DNA of 45,980 nucleotides from Saccoglossus kowalevskii (GCF_000003605.2 NW_003108586.1:25113-71092), one strand, 5' to 3'. Positions 11,601 to 23,228 are shown, counted from the first letter of the stretch. Program-made: numbers and translations. The notes: generated by a model from the letters alone, not told the origin.

Positions 11601-14600
11601 GAGCTGTGAATAAGATGAAGAGGTATATAAAATATTGAAGCTTTCATATCCATTCATCTTCTGATTCACCTGCATTGTTCATGTCTCGAGTCTTTTTTTT
11701 GCGGGGATAGAGAACAGGAGGGAGGGGAAGGGGAAAAGGCACCTGGAGAGGGAAGAAGAGAGGGATGGAATAGGGCGAGTGGAGTGAAAGCGATGGAAGG
11801 GCAGATTGGATTGTTTAAATTTTATCAGTGGATATTGATGGATGACATAGTATGATACGTTTATACCATTTACAGTTGAAAATAATTATTTAAAGAAAAA
11901 TTAGGAAACACAATTAATTTTCTAAATATCTGGATTAGGAATTTAATAAAAATATTCATGGAGTGCATCAATTAAATCGAAAGAACAGCCAGTAAGGTTT
12001 GGATTTCCACTCAAATCACCTCCCATTGTGGTCTTAGTCGTAGTACAATAATAACAGAAATCTGTGGAGTAGGAGAACCCAACTACCGAGAAATGCAATA
12101 CGTTATGTTATCATTCCTCATCCTAATATTTAATTTATAGCTTGGAACCACTATGATATTCTAATTATTTCTAGAATATAAAAATCATTCGTACATTTTT
12201 ATCCAGCTTAGAGAATATTAAATTGCCTTGGGGAGTTGGTTACACTGCTGTTCTGTCTCATTTTCATTCTCTTCTTGTATTTCCCCCCGCATTCACAAAT
12301 TTAAGAATTCGCATCCTTGCAATCCTATTGTGAGAATTTAGTAGCAATTTAACGAGAGAAAATTTGAGCCAAAAAAAGAAGTTATCAGACATAATATATA
12401 TAAACATTGCTACTCATAAAGTCAGCAAAGTGCGGGAGTGCATATAAAATATTTGTTTTCACTAGTAAATGCTGCAGAAAGTACATTACCATGCAGCTGC
12501 AAATTTAAATTGAGTTGAGGGGGGGGGCTGCCGTGCTGCAAGTTCAAATATAAATTATCCGCATGTAATTAAAAATGTCGATATAAAAGTAGCTTGGCAA
12601 ATACTGACAGTTATTAATAATATCATGATATCCGCTTTCTCAAAGACCTTTGATTTTCTTTGTTAGAGCTCGACAAAGAATATGATAAAAGTGTTCCAGC
12701 TGCTACACAGCGTGTGCTGCAACAATGATGAAACCGTAAATGGACGATGGCGAAGTGAAAGAACAAAAACAAAAAACTTATCTCGCTTATAACCATCAAC
12801 ATCTTATCTTATTATAACATTTTTGAAAATCAATTAATATATCTCCTTATTTATGAAATTAAACGTTTGATAATTACTTCTTTAGTACACGTACACGCCC
12901 AACCCACTGAAATAAATACAAGATATATAAAGTAATATGTACACAATACCGAATAAAACCTGGACAACTCGATAATGACACAAAATATATTTTTAGAATC
13001 AATTCAACATATGGCAAATTAGTATGATGGTACTATCGTCTAAATTTTGACAGTCTTATGGCGATTGTCAAAAACCCAAGCTATAAACTGTTTTCAACCT
13101 AATATGGCGATTGTACCTACTGTGGGCACAGCAGTGACGCTATTGTCAGTGTCTATAGACAAAATTGAGTGCTTCAAGCGAGGAAATACACCATGCCAAT
13201 CGGTCATTTACATAGCAATGTAGACTATAAATACACAACATTACGGTGGCGTCAAACTGTTGCAAACATCATTTACAAACTCATGCAAATTAACGATGTG
13301 TTGAAAGTCAGCAAGCTATTGCGGGAAAATTTTCAGATAAACAGCAATTTTAGTTATGCTATTATGACTGATTTATGTTTGGGCTGAAGGTTATTTTTTT
13401 CTGTAAACATCAACTTTAATATCTTAACACACCACAATATGAGCAAAATAAAGCCATTTGTAGGAATAGATTTTCTCATTCACTTTACAGAGATCTAAAA
13501 TCAAAAATATATATTATTTTAACATCCAAAGACACATATCAAAGTATAGGTTTATAAAATGAACAAGAATTTGCAATTTTCTATTTTTAAGGTGGTTGAG
13601 CTCGCTGACAAAAAAAGCTTTAATTCCAATCAATTACCACTATAGCACATTCCGTTTAGTTCTATTAATTCTATATCTATTTATCAACTAAATACAACCG
13701 CATTATGACACATGCGATTGTCAGATGGTTTCAGTGGGATCTGGCGAAAGGATTCTGCTCTCGTCATGCAAACAACCGACAGTTGATGTACATCTGCACC
13801 AAATACTGTGAAATACTTTATTTTAGCTGGAAATAATTTTCGCTGAAAAGACTTTTTCGGTGTTTTGTATGGAATTTATTTTCACTGATTTTTGAAGAGT
13901 TGAATGTAAAAAATATGAAAAAAGGTATATTCGCTAGATTTTATTTTCACTTAATCATTCCTTTAGCAAAAATAGCGAAAATAAAGTATTTTACAATAGG
14001 CTGAAAGCGTACACTAATGGAAAAGGGGGTGACTAGTGAGATTAATTTTTAAAAAAAAATACAATAAATGAGAAATAAGATATTAATCACAAGACATAAA
14101 CAGTTTTAAAACAAATAATACTAAATTGAAAATCTCATCACCTCGCTTACCTCGCTCCGTTTCATGCCAAACAATTCCTTCAAGATTGACACTAGTACCC
14201 GGTTCGCAAGGTGCCAGACACTCTGGCTCCGTGATGGTTCCCATGTCGCTGGTTCCCACTGCAATATTCACCTGAAACAAAACAAACCAATGTTTGTTTG
14301 TTTATTTCTTAAAATTGAAAACCTAGCATTTGAAGATGAAGAACAATTTTCATTAAATTTTTTTTATTTCATTTAATAAATAAATCATTTTATAAATCCT
14401 ATAATAAAGAAAAAAATAATAACTATGTAAAAACTACATGAAGCTTCAATAATATCAGCTATTTTTTCGAGAAAAAAAAACAAATAACAGACAAAATCAT
14501 TTCCTTAAAAACTCAGTTAAAAAAAATACAAAAAATGGCGCTGGAGCACAACTCAATCATACAACAACAACAAATATTTTAAAATATAGTATAATTGACT

Positions 14601-17600
14601 ATATCTCACATAAAGTAACACCAGAGAATTAAACTATTGATATGCCTATTTAGAAAAATGCAATTTTCTTAAGGCAATATTATAAAATGAGCCCATGATA
14701 TTCTTAGCACAAAGAGAATTAAGTTTTCTATATAGCCTGCATCATTAAGTTCCCGCTGAAATCCCCCCCCCCCAGAGAAAGGCTTTTTTATAATCAAAGA
14801 TAGCCATCCTAGCATAGTTAATGGCTATAGAGAGAGACTGATCAATGTTCTAACAGTATCATTACATTACATTCACAATAGATTACCTCAGATCGGTCAG
14901 TGTATATCGTTGCTGAAAACCAAGACTGAACATCGCCATTATTGAAATTACAGCATATTTTAGCGATCTGAACCAGATAAAATATTCAAATATACAAGTG
15001 AAACAATTTTTTAAAGTCAACTATAAAATGGATAACTTTTATTTTTTTAATTTGCTTTTATTTAAAGATATATTTAAAATGTTATAAAACAGGTTAATAA
15101 GGCCAAAAACACAACTTATGTTGTCCGTAAGTCGGAAAATTGAAAAATTGGGTCAGTCAGACGGATTTTTTTTTTTTTTTTTTTAAACTCGTGAAAACTA
15201 AGGGAATCGTAAATAGCCAAGGTATATGGGACAAAAAAAACGCGACCCGATATTTCATATTTTTCAGTCGGTCGCTGAGGACAACAAAACAATTTTTTTT
15301 TTGGCCTAATGCTAAGCACTTCATAGAAAGTTTTAATTTCATTAAAAATAATATGAATATTTTTTATTGAAATTAAAAAAAAAAAAGAATTCACATTATA
15401 ACCAATTTTCCATTTCAAAATACAGTTTATATAGACATTTAATGCATCAAACAATCAACACAAAGAAATTAAATATTGGTTAATGATTTTATAGCACCCT
15501 GCATTTTACAATAGTACACGGCTCTCTAGGGTACTGGTAATATTTGAAATTGTTAAAAAAGACTAGCAAAAAAATAAACACAAGACAACACTGACACAGA
15601 GTGGAAGTGATTGATAAAAACAAAAACAGCATTGTAAGATCAGCACTTTTACAGCTAACCAACACCAAACAACGACCTTATTAGGTCACAATCAAACAGT
15701 ATCACTGGAGCAGAGAAAATTTCGCCTACCTAATTTTTTTTTTAAAAAAATAATCACTCCTAAAAAAAATTTATCACCATAGGATCAAAGTGCACTTAAA
15801 AAAAAAAAGAAAAAAAAAAAAAAAAAAGAGGAAAAAAAAAAAAAAAAAACCAACACAATACAGTAATATCATTTTATTGCTTTGTGGTAATTATGTTCAA
15901 ATGAATGCTCAACTCCAACCATTTACTTAGTATGTTAATGTCAAAGAAAAGCTGCATCCAAGTCTGTACTCAAGTTCAAGGCTATAATGGTGCACCCTAC
16001 ATTCAAATTATGAAAGAAATATTGAATACATTTAATGCCATACACAATGGCAGTTTGTTGAGCCACCAAGCCTTTGTTGTCTCCAGTGTAGCCCTGCTGT
16101 CAGCATGCTCAAGTCATGTCTTTAATAAACAACGCTATGAATGTATTTTATGTCTTTATTTTCATCGAAGAGACCTGTTTAGACTACACAGTAAACTATA
16201 TGTGCATGTTAAATAAAACATAGCGCTATATTTTATTTGAGAAAATCCAATATGGTGGCATCTCTTGTATACTCGGTATAGGGAGGTAAATCATGCCATG
16301 AATGGTTCTGCTCTCCCAGCTAGAATAAACTTACAGTTAGAATATTCGGGAGGGGTTAAAGGAAAGAAGTAAAAAGGAACACTGCAGTGCAAAGCAATGA
16401 CTAGGCTTATAACCTGGAGCAATGGCACACTAGCAGGATGACCATGGTAAGCACATTGCCAATCAAACTGATCATCATAAATCACTTTGTCACCTCCCTG
16501 CAATTTAAATCCTATTATCCAAATTATTGAATTTGGGACATTCAACTATGTTATCAGGATGGAACATACCACATAATTATCAAGGGTGTGCAGGTTAGAA
16601 TAATATGGGGCCACATTTGGCATGAGCGGTACTGGCAACATTCTATGAGTATTTGTTTCTGCTCAGAGGACACACTGGTCATATACTCTACTATACTATG
16701 TAGACATTGTGTATTCAGTGCTCTCTGCCTCCTCAGTCTACAGTCATAGAGTGGTGTGTCTGTAAACCAAGAGGGACTTTTTTTAATGTGTTTTATTGAT
16801 TCTTGATATGACCTGTTTGAAGAGAAGGTCTAAAAGGTCAGACTGTTCAACGGGGATAGGTCAGGTGTATAGAAAGATGCATCTTAGCGATGGCATTTTA
16901 AAGTGAAGTAAAACCCAGACATCTACTTTATTCTGTACTAGATGTCAGAGATTGGACAGAGCTGTGAGACAAAATCATCTTGCTCAGGAGAAAGAGTTGT
17001 TTTTGTCTGTGCCCTGTGGCAAATTTTTTTCATAGAAAATAAAAAAGAAAAGTAAAGTCAATTTTCATAGTTTCTCTCAAACAGATTGCATGATGATAAT
17101 GATCCATTTATTTTCTAAGACAAATAATTTTTCAAATATTTTTATTTTTTATTATTTAACTTCTTGAGTTTATTTATTAACAAAAACAATATGCTAATTA
17201 TATGCAAATTAGGTCGTTTTTGACATTCGCATGTCAGGAAAATTATCAAAAATGTTTTAAAACAATCACTTTATTCAGTTGAGTCAAGCGTTGGTGTCGA
17301 TGAAGCATAAAAACAAGGTAATAAAAAATAAAATTGAGTTGCCACAATTGCTAGACAAACACATTGAAACAGTAGTTAGTTTATCACAGGGGCTTGCTGG
17401 CGTGTCTACACTGACTGCTAAACAGCATACTATGCTTCAGAATGCCATTAATCAAAGTCAGTTCTGGCAAAATGGATTGAGTGGCTGTTTTATTTATGAG
17501 TGCAGTGAAGAATTGTAGCTTTGTTGAATTACTTAAAGTCTATGGAAACAGACTTGATTCCTGTGAATTGAAGACATTTCCTCCTAGCCGAGGAAGACTT

Positions 17601-20600
17601 GAAATTAATAATTCTGCACAGAATTGAGTGCAAAAATTGTACATGCCATAGTCAATATTTCTACTAAAGTCATAACACAATGCGATGATGGATTCAAGGA
17701 CTATGGTTCATTGGGAAAAAAAGGAAAGCCTAACAAAAGAAACGCTGAAGTGCTTTTATAATCCCATCCAACTGACAAAATTTAAATGAAATTGACATGA
17801 AATGTAGTGATCTAACAGCGAATACGAAGAGCGCTGTCACGGTGATTGGACATAATGATGATGTAATTGGAACATTAAGTGATACAGATGATTTTATATC
17901 TTTAAAAAAAAAATAATAATTTTGTTATCCCTTCAGTATGTATTCATTGACCTAATATATCTGCATCAGTACATCAAAGCAGATGATTGAATATATCATC
18001 TCAAAACCGTCCTTCAATCTTTGCATCCGTTTAATTCAATTCAATTGAAACGTGCGACTATACATCAAGGAGTTATGCAGTAGAAATGACGGGTCCTCAT
18101 GAAAAATATTTTTCAGAACAATTTTGTTAAAAATTCTGAAATAATTTTTTTTCCTGAATAAGAAAAGAGAAAATTTCCAAAATGTCTGGCATTTCTACTT
18201 AAACTCTTTCTATTAATTATGAAGAAGATTTTTTTTTACTTTCACCCATTACAACGTCGATGTATTTTATTCTTCTATGCACGCTTAGAAAGTATTGCAT
18301 GAACTTTCAGTGCTCTAATCACATCATCTAATCCAAATCCAAATCTGATGCGACCCTGTACATCTCTCCGGATTGTAAAGATTTTTCGAAGAATTAAAAT
18401 GCTACAGACTGCAACTTTCCACTTCATTCCACTACAATGGCATTTTCCTATGATTTTAAAGCGAGTTGACGTGAATGATACAACATTTTCGCTCACTTTG
18501 TAAAAAAGCTTATTTTTGTGTATATCACCATGCATTGGCATAATGAGATTAAAAACAACAGGCTTGGTGACCTTTGCACTTTCAGCAGATACCACATTAA
18601 TTAGCCGTCAGTCAATGATATGGTGTTAATAACAAGCAGAAATAACCCAATACATGTTATTACATTGAAAGCATGTATGCAGAAGAGAGGCAAGGCACAC
18701 ACTGCTTCTACAGAGTGAAATCCAATACATAAATCAATCCCCCATGCAGACTGTTATCGCCAGTCATTAGAAAGAATGAATCATTTGAAAAATGTTTGTA
18801 CGAAATTCATGGTTGCAAAGAGAGAGTTCTGGGAGGTTGTAATTTATGCGTCCAAATTACTATCCATAGGGTAAATTAACAGCAAAACCTATAGTATATG
18901 AACAGAATTTATTTGAAAACATGATCTGTTTTGATAGGACTATTAATGCTACCAAGGCTTTTACAAACACTCAACCCACTCCCTACCCTTAAATGTACAT
19001 GTATGCATCGATGCTATTACAATCACCCAATTCACTCCCTCCTTCACTTTGCAAAACAGATACTACTGAGTAGAAAGTGTGAGTGTGCAATTTTCTGATT
19101 TTCTTTGTTTAAGGTAATTTTTTGTTTTTTTATATGAATTTTTAAATTTACTTTATATTGCTGCACTCTAGATAACTGATAACACCCAACTGATTCTTTC
19201 TTTTATTTAAAAATTACAGTCGGTGTAGTGACAACAATATCCTTCTACGATCAGGACTGGTGTAGTTGCCACGGCAAACAACAACCCATACTGAATGCCA
19301 ACAACACCATTTAGAGAAAATTATTTGCAAAATTTGTTTTCAAAAATTTGTTTATCAAGACCAATAGGAAATGTCTATTTGGTCTGAAATTAACATGGAA
19401 AAATAATTACAAATGAGCAAAAAAAAATAGAGAAAATAGATGTGTTCAAAGGGTTAATTACGAAAAGCAGTATCGTAACAATTTAGTTGAGAATCGTTTA
19501 CAGTTGTGTAGTCTAGAAGTAAATGAGACCAGACAATACATACAACAAGATATCATGTTGACGTGGCCTTCATTGAATGATCTCTACCTACTCTTAACAA
19601 GGAAACCTAACTCGGAGAAAGAAGGAGTTCTTTGTGAAGACCTTACTGAGATATTATCCCACTTAATACTCTAATTGCTCTGACAAATATTGGCCCCAAC
19701 CATCCTTAAAGTAAATGAAAATAATTAGTATCAAAACGAAACATCTACATCTTCTTTTTAAATCTATATACATCACATTCATGGAGCAATAATCACTATA
19801 TTTTGAGTTGTTCAATTATTGGTTCATTTCCTCAAGATTTCGAGATAGTGTTAAATCAGCCAAGAGACTAAAAATTGTGGCGTCACATACATCTCAGAGA
19901 TTAGAAGTCTGAACTTTTGCTTATCTTCACCAAGAACTAATTCCAATTAAAACTTTCATATTATCTGAATGATTTATCAGGTATTTCTGCTCCATTTATC
20001 TGTTTAGCTCTATATCCATGGTAACAACTTAGAAAAGCTATATAGAAACTAGTTCAAGCGTTTCCCAAAACATAAATACAGTTTTTACCCACCTTTTCAG
20101 TTTTAGATTTTTTCCCCTTCTGTTTACTGTTTTTGTTTCCCTCGTTTTTGTTAGCATCATCCTCTTCATTATCGTCATCATCGTCATCATGGTTATCACG
20201 ATCTCTATTGTCCTTATCACGATCACGATTGTTATCATTCATATCTCGGCCTGAACCACCACTTCCATCATTGCCATGGTGACTGTCACCTCCAGAGCTG
20301 GATCCACTGCTTTGTCCACTATCACTACCCCTGTTACTACTATTTCCACTGTTTTTTTCATGGCGATTACTGTCTCTTTTGTGTCCGCCACTTCTTCCCG
20401 ATTTGCCACCTTTATCCTCCGGTGCATGCTTTGCACTTTTATCTGCCGATACTCCATTGATATGTTCGTGACCAGCCTGAGGTAGAGCCTGCGGTAGATC
20501 CTGCTCCAATGCTGGCGCTGGGGTCACTATTTCCTCTTTTTTCTGCGTTATTTCATACTTCACAGAATCACTTTTCACACTACTAGTTTTACGTTTAATT

Positions 20601-20785
20601 TTCATTTTCCCAACTTTGAGAGGACTGGATTCGGGAGTACCCATCCTGTCGACAATGGTATGTTGCTTTTCTTTTTCTAGATCAGCGTCCAGATCGATTA
20701 TAAGATCTCCGAGTCCAATTTCCCATTCATCGCCGCTATCATAAGGAACACAGTTTTCCTCCTGTACTTGCAACACTGTTGCCAT
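5644..20785 (-). CDS. ZNF608/609: ZNF608/ZNF609 homologue (scribbler/brakeless family nuclear regulator), five certain coding exons
   Basis: Spliced coding region join(20785-20093, 14271-14151, 11181-11094, 10504-6621, 5697-5644), all on the minus strand with AG/GT borders and compatible phases. Family landmarks in order: [10 protein letters not shown] near residues 15-24; [19 protein letters not shown] in exon 3; [15 protein letters not shown] and [10 protein letters not shown] across exons 3-5; one C2H2 finger at about 432-455; KSARPIAPA at about 739; [10 protein letters not shown] at about 792; [10 protein letters not shown] at about 990; YHMHL..DPHYRQQ at about 1152; DPNHPAYR at about 1413; [13 protein letters not shown] at about 1496; a His-rich tail and YAA...QQ. 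Human ZNF609 and ZNF608 share these blocks in this order. Known of the family: nuclear transcriptional regulators; Drosophila brakeless acts as a co-repressor. Start chosen: ATG at 20785 in context AAGATGG, just ahead of the conserved block. Longer N-termini from upstream exons are possible. Length is about 1,600-1,630 residues depending on the 3' end. Confidence 0.95.
5698..6596 (-). other. Intron 5 of the host gene
   Basis: Apart from the polyadenylation hexamers close to exon 5, I see only T and A runs. The plus-strand open frame at 6000-6362 contains a homopolymer-encoded Phe run and is not convincing. Confidence 0.7.
6597..6620 (-). promoter_or_regulatory. ZNF608/609: Read-through C-terminus of exon 5 with overlapping polyadenylation signal
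   Basis: If the exon 5 donor is skipped, the protein ends GMYTIE with TAA at 6603-6601. An AATAAA hexamer overlaps that stop (6602-6597) and a second lies at 6555-6550. This arrangement could make an isoform by intronic polyadenylation, of about 1,601 residues and lacking the conserved YAA...QQ tail. In AT-rich DNA hexamers arise by chance, so transcript data are needed to confirm use. Confidence 0.35.
6621..10504 (-). CDS. ZNF608/609: Exon 5 (3.9 kb giant exon) with the C2H2 finger and the C-terminal half
   Basis: Acceptor TTTTCTACATAG at 10505; donor TATG|GTATGT at 6621. The frame is open through all 3,884 nt. It starts FCDSPTSD, followed by a Gly/Arg/Lys-rich nuclear-localisation-like stretch. 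The single zinc finger is [20 protein letters not shown] followed by THAH, with ligands at about C432, C437, H450 and H453 or H455. Then come Lys/Glu/Ser-rich disorder, [19 protein letters not shown], a KKRKKKSKD basic cluster, [27 protein letters not shown], a charged and Gln-rich probable coiled-coil region at about 1165-1325, [22 protein letters not shown] and [16 protein letters not shown]. One finger is too few for ordinary sequence-specific DNA recognition; the family acts mainly through protein contacts. Reading on past the donor adds only GMYTIE and then stops at 6601. Confidence 0.96.
10669..10688 (+). promoter_or_regulatory. CTCF-like motif in intron 4
   Basis: ATACCGCCCCCTAGTGATCA matches the core of the bilaterian CTCF motif (CGCCCCCTRGTGG) over most informative positions. 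It lies about 165 nt upstream of giant exon 5. CTCF next to an exon can slow elongation and favour exon inclusion; its use here is inference. Confidence 0.35.
11094..11181 (-). CDS. ZNF608/609: Exon 4 of the ZNF608/609 homologue
   Basis: 88 nt. Acceptor GATTTGTAG at 11182; donor CCAAG|GTAATT at 11094. Phase 1 in, phase 2 out. It encodes [19 protein letters not shown] and CSRHDWAPP, and the split Arg codon is completed by exon 5. The block is almost unchanged from human ZNF609 ([21 protein letters not shown]). Such constraint suggests a folded domain with a shared partner, but I do not know its structure or ligand. Confidence 0.96.
11703..11805 (+). repeat. Purine-rich (G/A) tract in intron 3
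   Basis: About 100 nt almost free of pyrimidines, with GGGAGGGGAAGGGG and similar runs; in the host transcript it is a C/U-rich strand. It could form a triplex or partial G-quadruplex, or bind polypyrimidine-tract proteins. Confidence 0.6.
13804..13998 (-). mobile_element. Palindromic MITE-like element, copy A
   Basis: 195 bp in the intron after exon 3. The ends are inverted repeats: TACTGTGAAATACTTTATTT at the left and, as reverse complement, TATTGTAAAATACTTTATTT at the right. It has a TA at each edge and no coding capacity. Its reverse complement aligns with copy B over the whole length, including internal blocks AGCGAATATAC and CAGTGAAAATAAATT. Confidence 0.7.
14151..14271 (-). CDS. ZNF608/609: Exon 3 of the ZNF608/609 homologue
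   Basis: 121 nt. Acceptor TTGTTTCAG at 14272; donor GAG|GTAAGC at 14151. It enters in phase 0 and leaves in phase 1. It encodes [11 protein letters not shown], then [19 protein letters not shown] and IVWHETER, nearly identical to the human block that follows the long variable N-terminal part. Exon 2 ends in phase 0, so the direct 2-to-3 splice keeps frame with no intermediate exon required. The vertebrate basic segment that precedes this block is not seen here, so this protein is shorter in that part. Confidence 0.95.
15798..15849 (+). repeat. A-rich tract
   Basis: About 50 nt of almost pure A with a few G interruptions, in intron 2. It may be the tail of an old retrotransposed sequence, but no recognisable body precedes it. 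Confidence 0.7.
17279..17925 (+). pseudogene. Decayed coding fragment in intron 2, opposite strand
   Basis: After an acceptor-like TTTATTCAG the plus strand reads protein-like for about 80 codons ([20 protein letters not shown], then [16 protein letters not shown]) to a stop at 17518. The next frame carries [20 protein letters not shown] and [15 protein letters not shown]. The third carries [20 protein letters not shown] then [21 protein letters not shown] last piece reads [19 protein letters not shown] and then [12 protein letters not shown]. At least three frame changes make it non-functional as a single protein. It looks like a helical domain protein, but I do not recognise it. It is antisense to the host gene. 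Confidence 0.45.
18275..18595 (-). pseudogene. Isolated 107-codon open frame in intron 2 (possible gene or transposon remnant)
   Basis: Open from a GTG to a stop at 18275, with protein-like composition ([17 protein letters not shown], then [17 protein letters not shown]). It has no clear splice sites and I recognise no family. Frames of about 100 codons are expected by chance in a window this large and AT-rich, so this is weak. Confidence 0.2.
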
Positions 20786-20860
20786 CTTTCCCTGGGGAGA
20801 CAACTTCTTCTGCTCGTTGCCCACACCGCTCACTTTGGGAAATGAACAATTTATATTCTC
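20093..20860 (-). CDS. ZNF608/609: Exon 2 of the ZNF608/609 homologue (N-terminal block)
   Basis: The acceptor is a run of T followed by CTGTTATCAG at 20861, and the donor is AAG|GTGGGT at 20093. The exon is 768 nt, phase 0 at both ends, with no stop in the coding frame. The likely ATG is at 20785, 25 open codons after the acceptor. The protein starts [11 protein letters not shown] and reaches [20 protein letters not shown], the most conserved N-terminal motif of vertebrate ZNF608/609. After that it is low complexity: Ser/Gly/His-rich, then Arg-Asp repeats and an Asp/Glu run, ending in a Lys-rich stretch. The Asp run is encoded by a trinucleotide repeat, so its length is probably polymorphic. 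In human and mouse the equivalent start-codon exon is the source of circ-ZNF609. Confidence 0.95.
20168..20192 (-). repeat. Trinucleotide repeat encoding a run of Asp in exon 2
   Basis: Imperfect CAT/CGT triplets on the plus strand encode HDDDDDDN. Such coding repeats change length easily, so variation between individuals is likely. Confidence 0.6.
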
Positions 20861-23041
20861 CTGATAACAGAAAAAAAAAAGGATAAGTACAGATAAAATA
20901 AAGGAAGATGAGAAATCCACACCCAGCATTAAAGATTCCACAAGAAAGAACAGCTGCGAATATGTTACCACTTCACCTGCTTGAGCCTACTGTATATTCT
21001 TACGTCAAAGCATTGGTGTCTTTTTCTCTAATTTTGATGCCATATTGCTTACTGGTTTCGATCAAAAGTCAACTGAAACCGGACACAGACAATCAGACAA
21101 CAGACCAAAACTATACTCCATGAAAGGTGACATAGGTTAAAAAGGGTGGTGAAAGAACTGAAGCCTAAAACCATCTTTGCAACTCCATGGACCCCAGGGG
21201 TACAAGGAATTGTATGTGATTAACTAAAACAGAAAAAAAAAATGCTCTCAATACAGTACAAGCTTTAATTTTTGCTAGTATTTAATTTCACTATATTGGT
21301 ATTCCATCAAATTCACTAGGTTAAAAAAACTCGTGCATTTTCTTGTAAAACAATAAAGTTTATTTTAATCTTTCATGGATTTAATCAAGCCAGCTTTCAT
21401 TAATAGTGAAAATAGTGAAATTAAAACGCAATAAATAATAAATGTGTTCACAGAAATAGACATAAACCAACACCAAGGCCAAAAGACAGATGGGATGAAC
21501 ATAAACTAAATAATATCACTTAAAATACAAAAAAGCAAACAAATTCCATTCAAAAGTCCCACCCCTTACTCATTCTACTCATTGTACTGTTGTCTGATTG
21601 TTTTTTGTTTTTTTTCTAACAAAATACAGTACAATTACAATCCCTATAATTCATCGGCAAGCTCTTAAATAGAAAACCAACCATAAAATTGAATTCATTG
21701 AGTTTTAAATTGTGTCAGGAAGCTCAGATTACATGTTGAAGGAAGCCAGAAAACTAATAAACAACCTCAGGTGAAGTTGGGGCTCGCATATAACATCTCT
21801 CGCTTAGTGTCATCGACTAGACCAGTGTGTTTACCCACAATTCACCTCTACAACTCCCGAGAGAAAGAAAGGTTTACTTCAACTTATTTCTGACTGTCAA
21901 CAAAATTGCCAAGTCAGCCTTGAAACATTTGGTTAGATCAGACACGCTTTACAGCACATCTGCTAGGCCAGACACTGTGCAATTAAAAACGACTGAAATT
22001 TGCACACAGAATATTAACCACAGACTAAAATGCCCACAACTTCAGAAGTGAAGTTAACAACTTCGGAATTAGTTCTCCAATACAACATTGATATTTTAAC
22101 CATCACTGCGTTTATAAAACGCATAAGGTTCGGTTTTATTCAATTAGATATTAATTTTCAATAATTCTATTTCTAAAAATGTATTAATTTACATGCAAGA
22201 ATAATTGTCAGAATTTTATTCACCATATCCAAACAGTCCAAAATTTATTAATAATGATTAATTAACATTTTAAAAGCAGATAATAAATCATTAACCATAT
22301 TAACCAGACTGGGTCAGACAGGGACAATGAGAATAATGATATTCATACTAAACCAAGCCGAGCTTATGGTCAATGTAATGAGTGGAACTCCTGTAAAAAT
22401 TTATTTTCTCCCCAACTTAAAATATGTGAGCTTACTATGGTAAATCACATGGCATTGACACATGGTACTAACCCCATTTCAACAGCAGGGGCCCACCTAT
22501 TCAATGTACAAACAAAAAAAATAACAAAAGAGTAGTTATTTTCAGTATACATGTACAAATTTGCCATCGCTTAGGCTACCAACGCCGACGCCGACACCAA
22601 TCCAAGATGACATGTCTCGTTTGCGATAGCAAGGTTCAGGAACTGAGATTGGACATGAATGAGTCACGCTGCGACATGCCAGGTTAAGAAACAAACAACA
22701 AACTGACATGTTTAGAAGCTAATATTTGTAACCCTACACACATGGTTGGCATTAAACATGAACTACTCTCTGGCTGTTAACTGCTTAGTAACCTCGCTAT
22801 GGTAACATAAAAATCCGAGATACAGAAGTGATAAATAAATAGAGTCAGGTAAAAAAAAAAAAATGTAACTCTTTAACAGGTGTGGGATCAAGGACATAGA
22901 GATTAATAGTCGGCAAATGACAAAAGCTCACCCTGTTCTCTAGGGTCCTGGTGGCAATTTAATGTTAATCTCACAGACAAAGACATGTACCCAGTTATCA
23001 ATGATAGCCATTATTCCTGTTTAGACCCCCCCCCCCCAATA

Positions 23042-23228
23042 TACTGTAGAATGCTTTATTTTCGCTTGGAATTTATTTTCGCTATTTTCGCTGAAGGGAT
23101 GATTCCATAAAAAATAATATCCAGCGAATATACTTTTTTTCTTATATTTCACATTAAACTTATCAAAATCAGTGAAAATAAATTTCACACAAAAAGCCTT
23201 TTCAGCGAAAATAAAGTATTCCACAGTA
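23042..23228 (+). mobile_element. Palindromic MITE-like element, copy B
   Basis: 187 bp in intron 1. Starts TACTGTAGAATGCTTTATTT and ends GCGAAAATAAAGTATTCCAC followed by AGTA, with inverted ends. It is the same family as copy A in the opposite orientation. A run of 12 C lies just before it and a TA repeat just after it. Non-autonomous; the TA edges suggest mobilisation by a Tc1/mariner-type transposase, which is inference. Confidence 0.72.

Larger units (their letters stand above)
11182..14150 (-). other. Intron 3 of the host gene
   Basis: Holds the purine-rich tract, MITE copy A and a poly(G) run at 12519-12527. No coding sequence recognised. Confidence 0.7.
14272..20092 (-). other. Intron 2 of the host gene
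   Basis: Apart from the decayed fragment at 17.3-17.9 kb, the open frame at 18.3-18.6 kb and the A-rich tract, it holds homopolymers and weak open frames. A minus-strand frame at 16291-16545 has a short protein-like stretch ([19 protein letters not shown]) but no further support. Confidence 0.65.
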
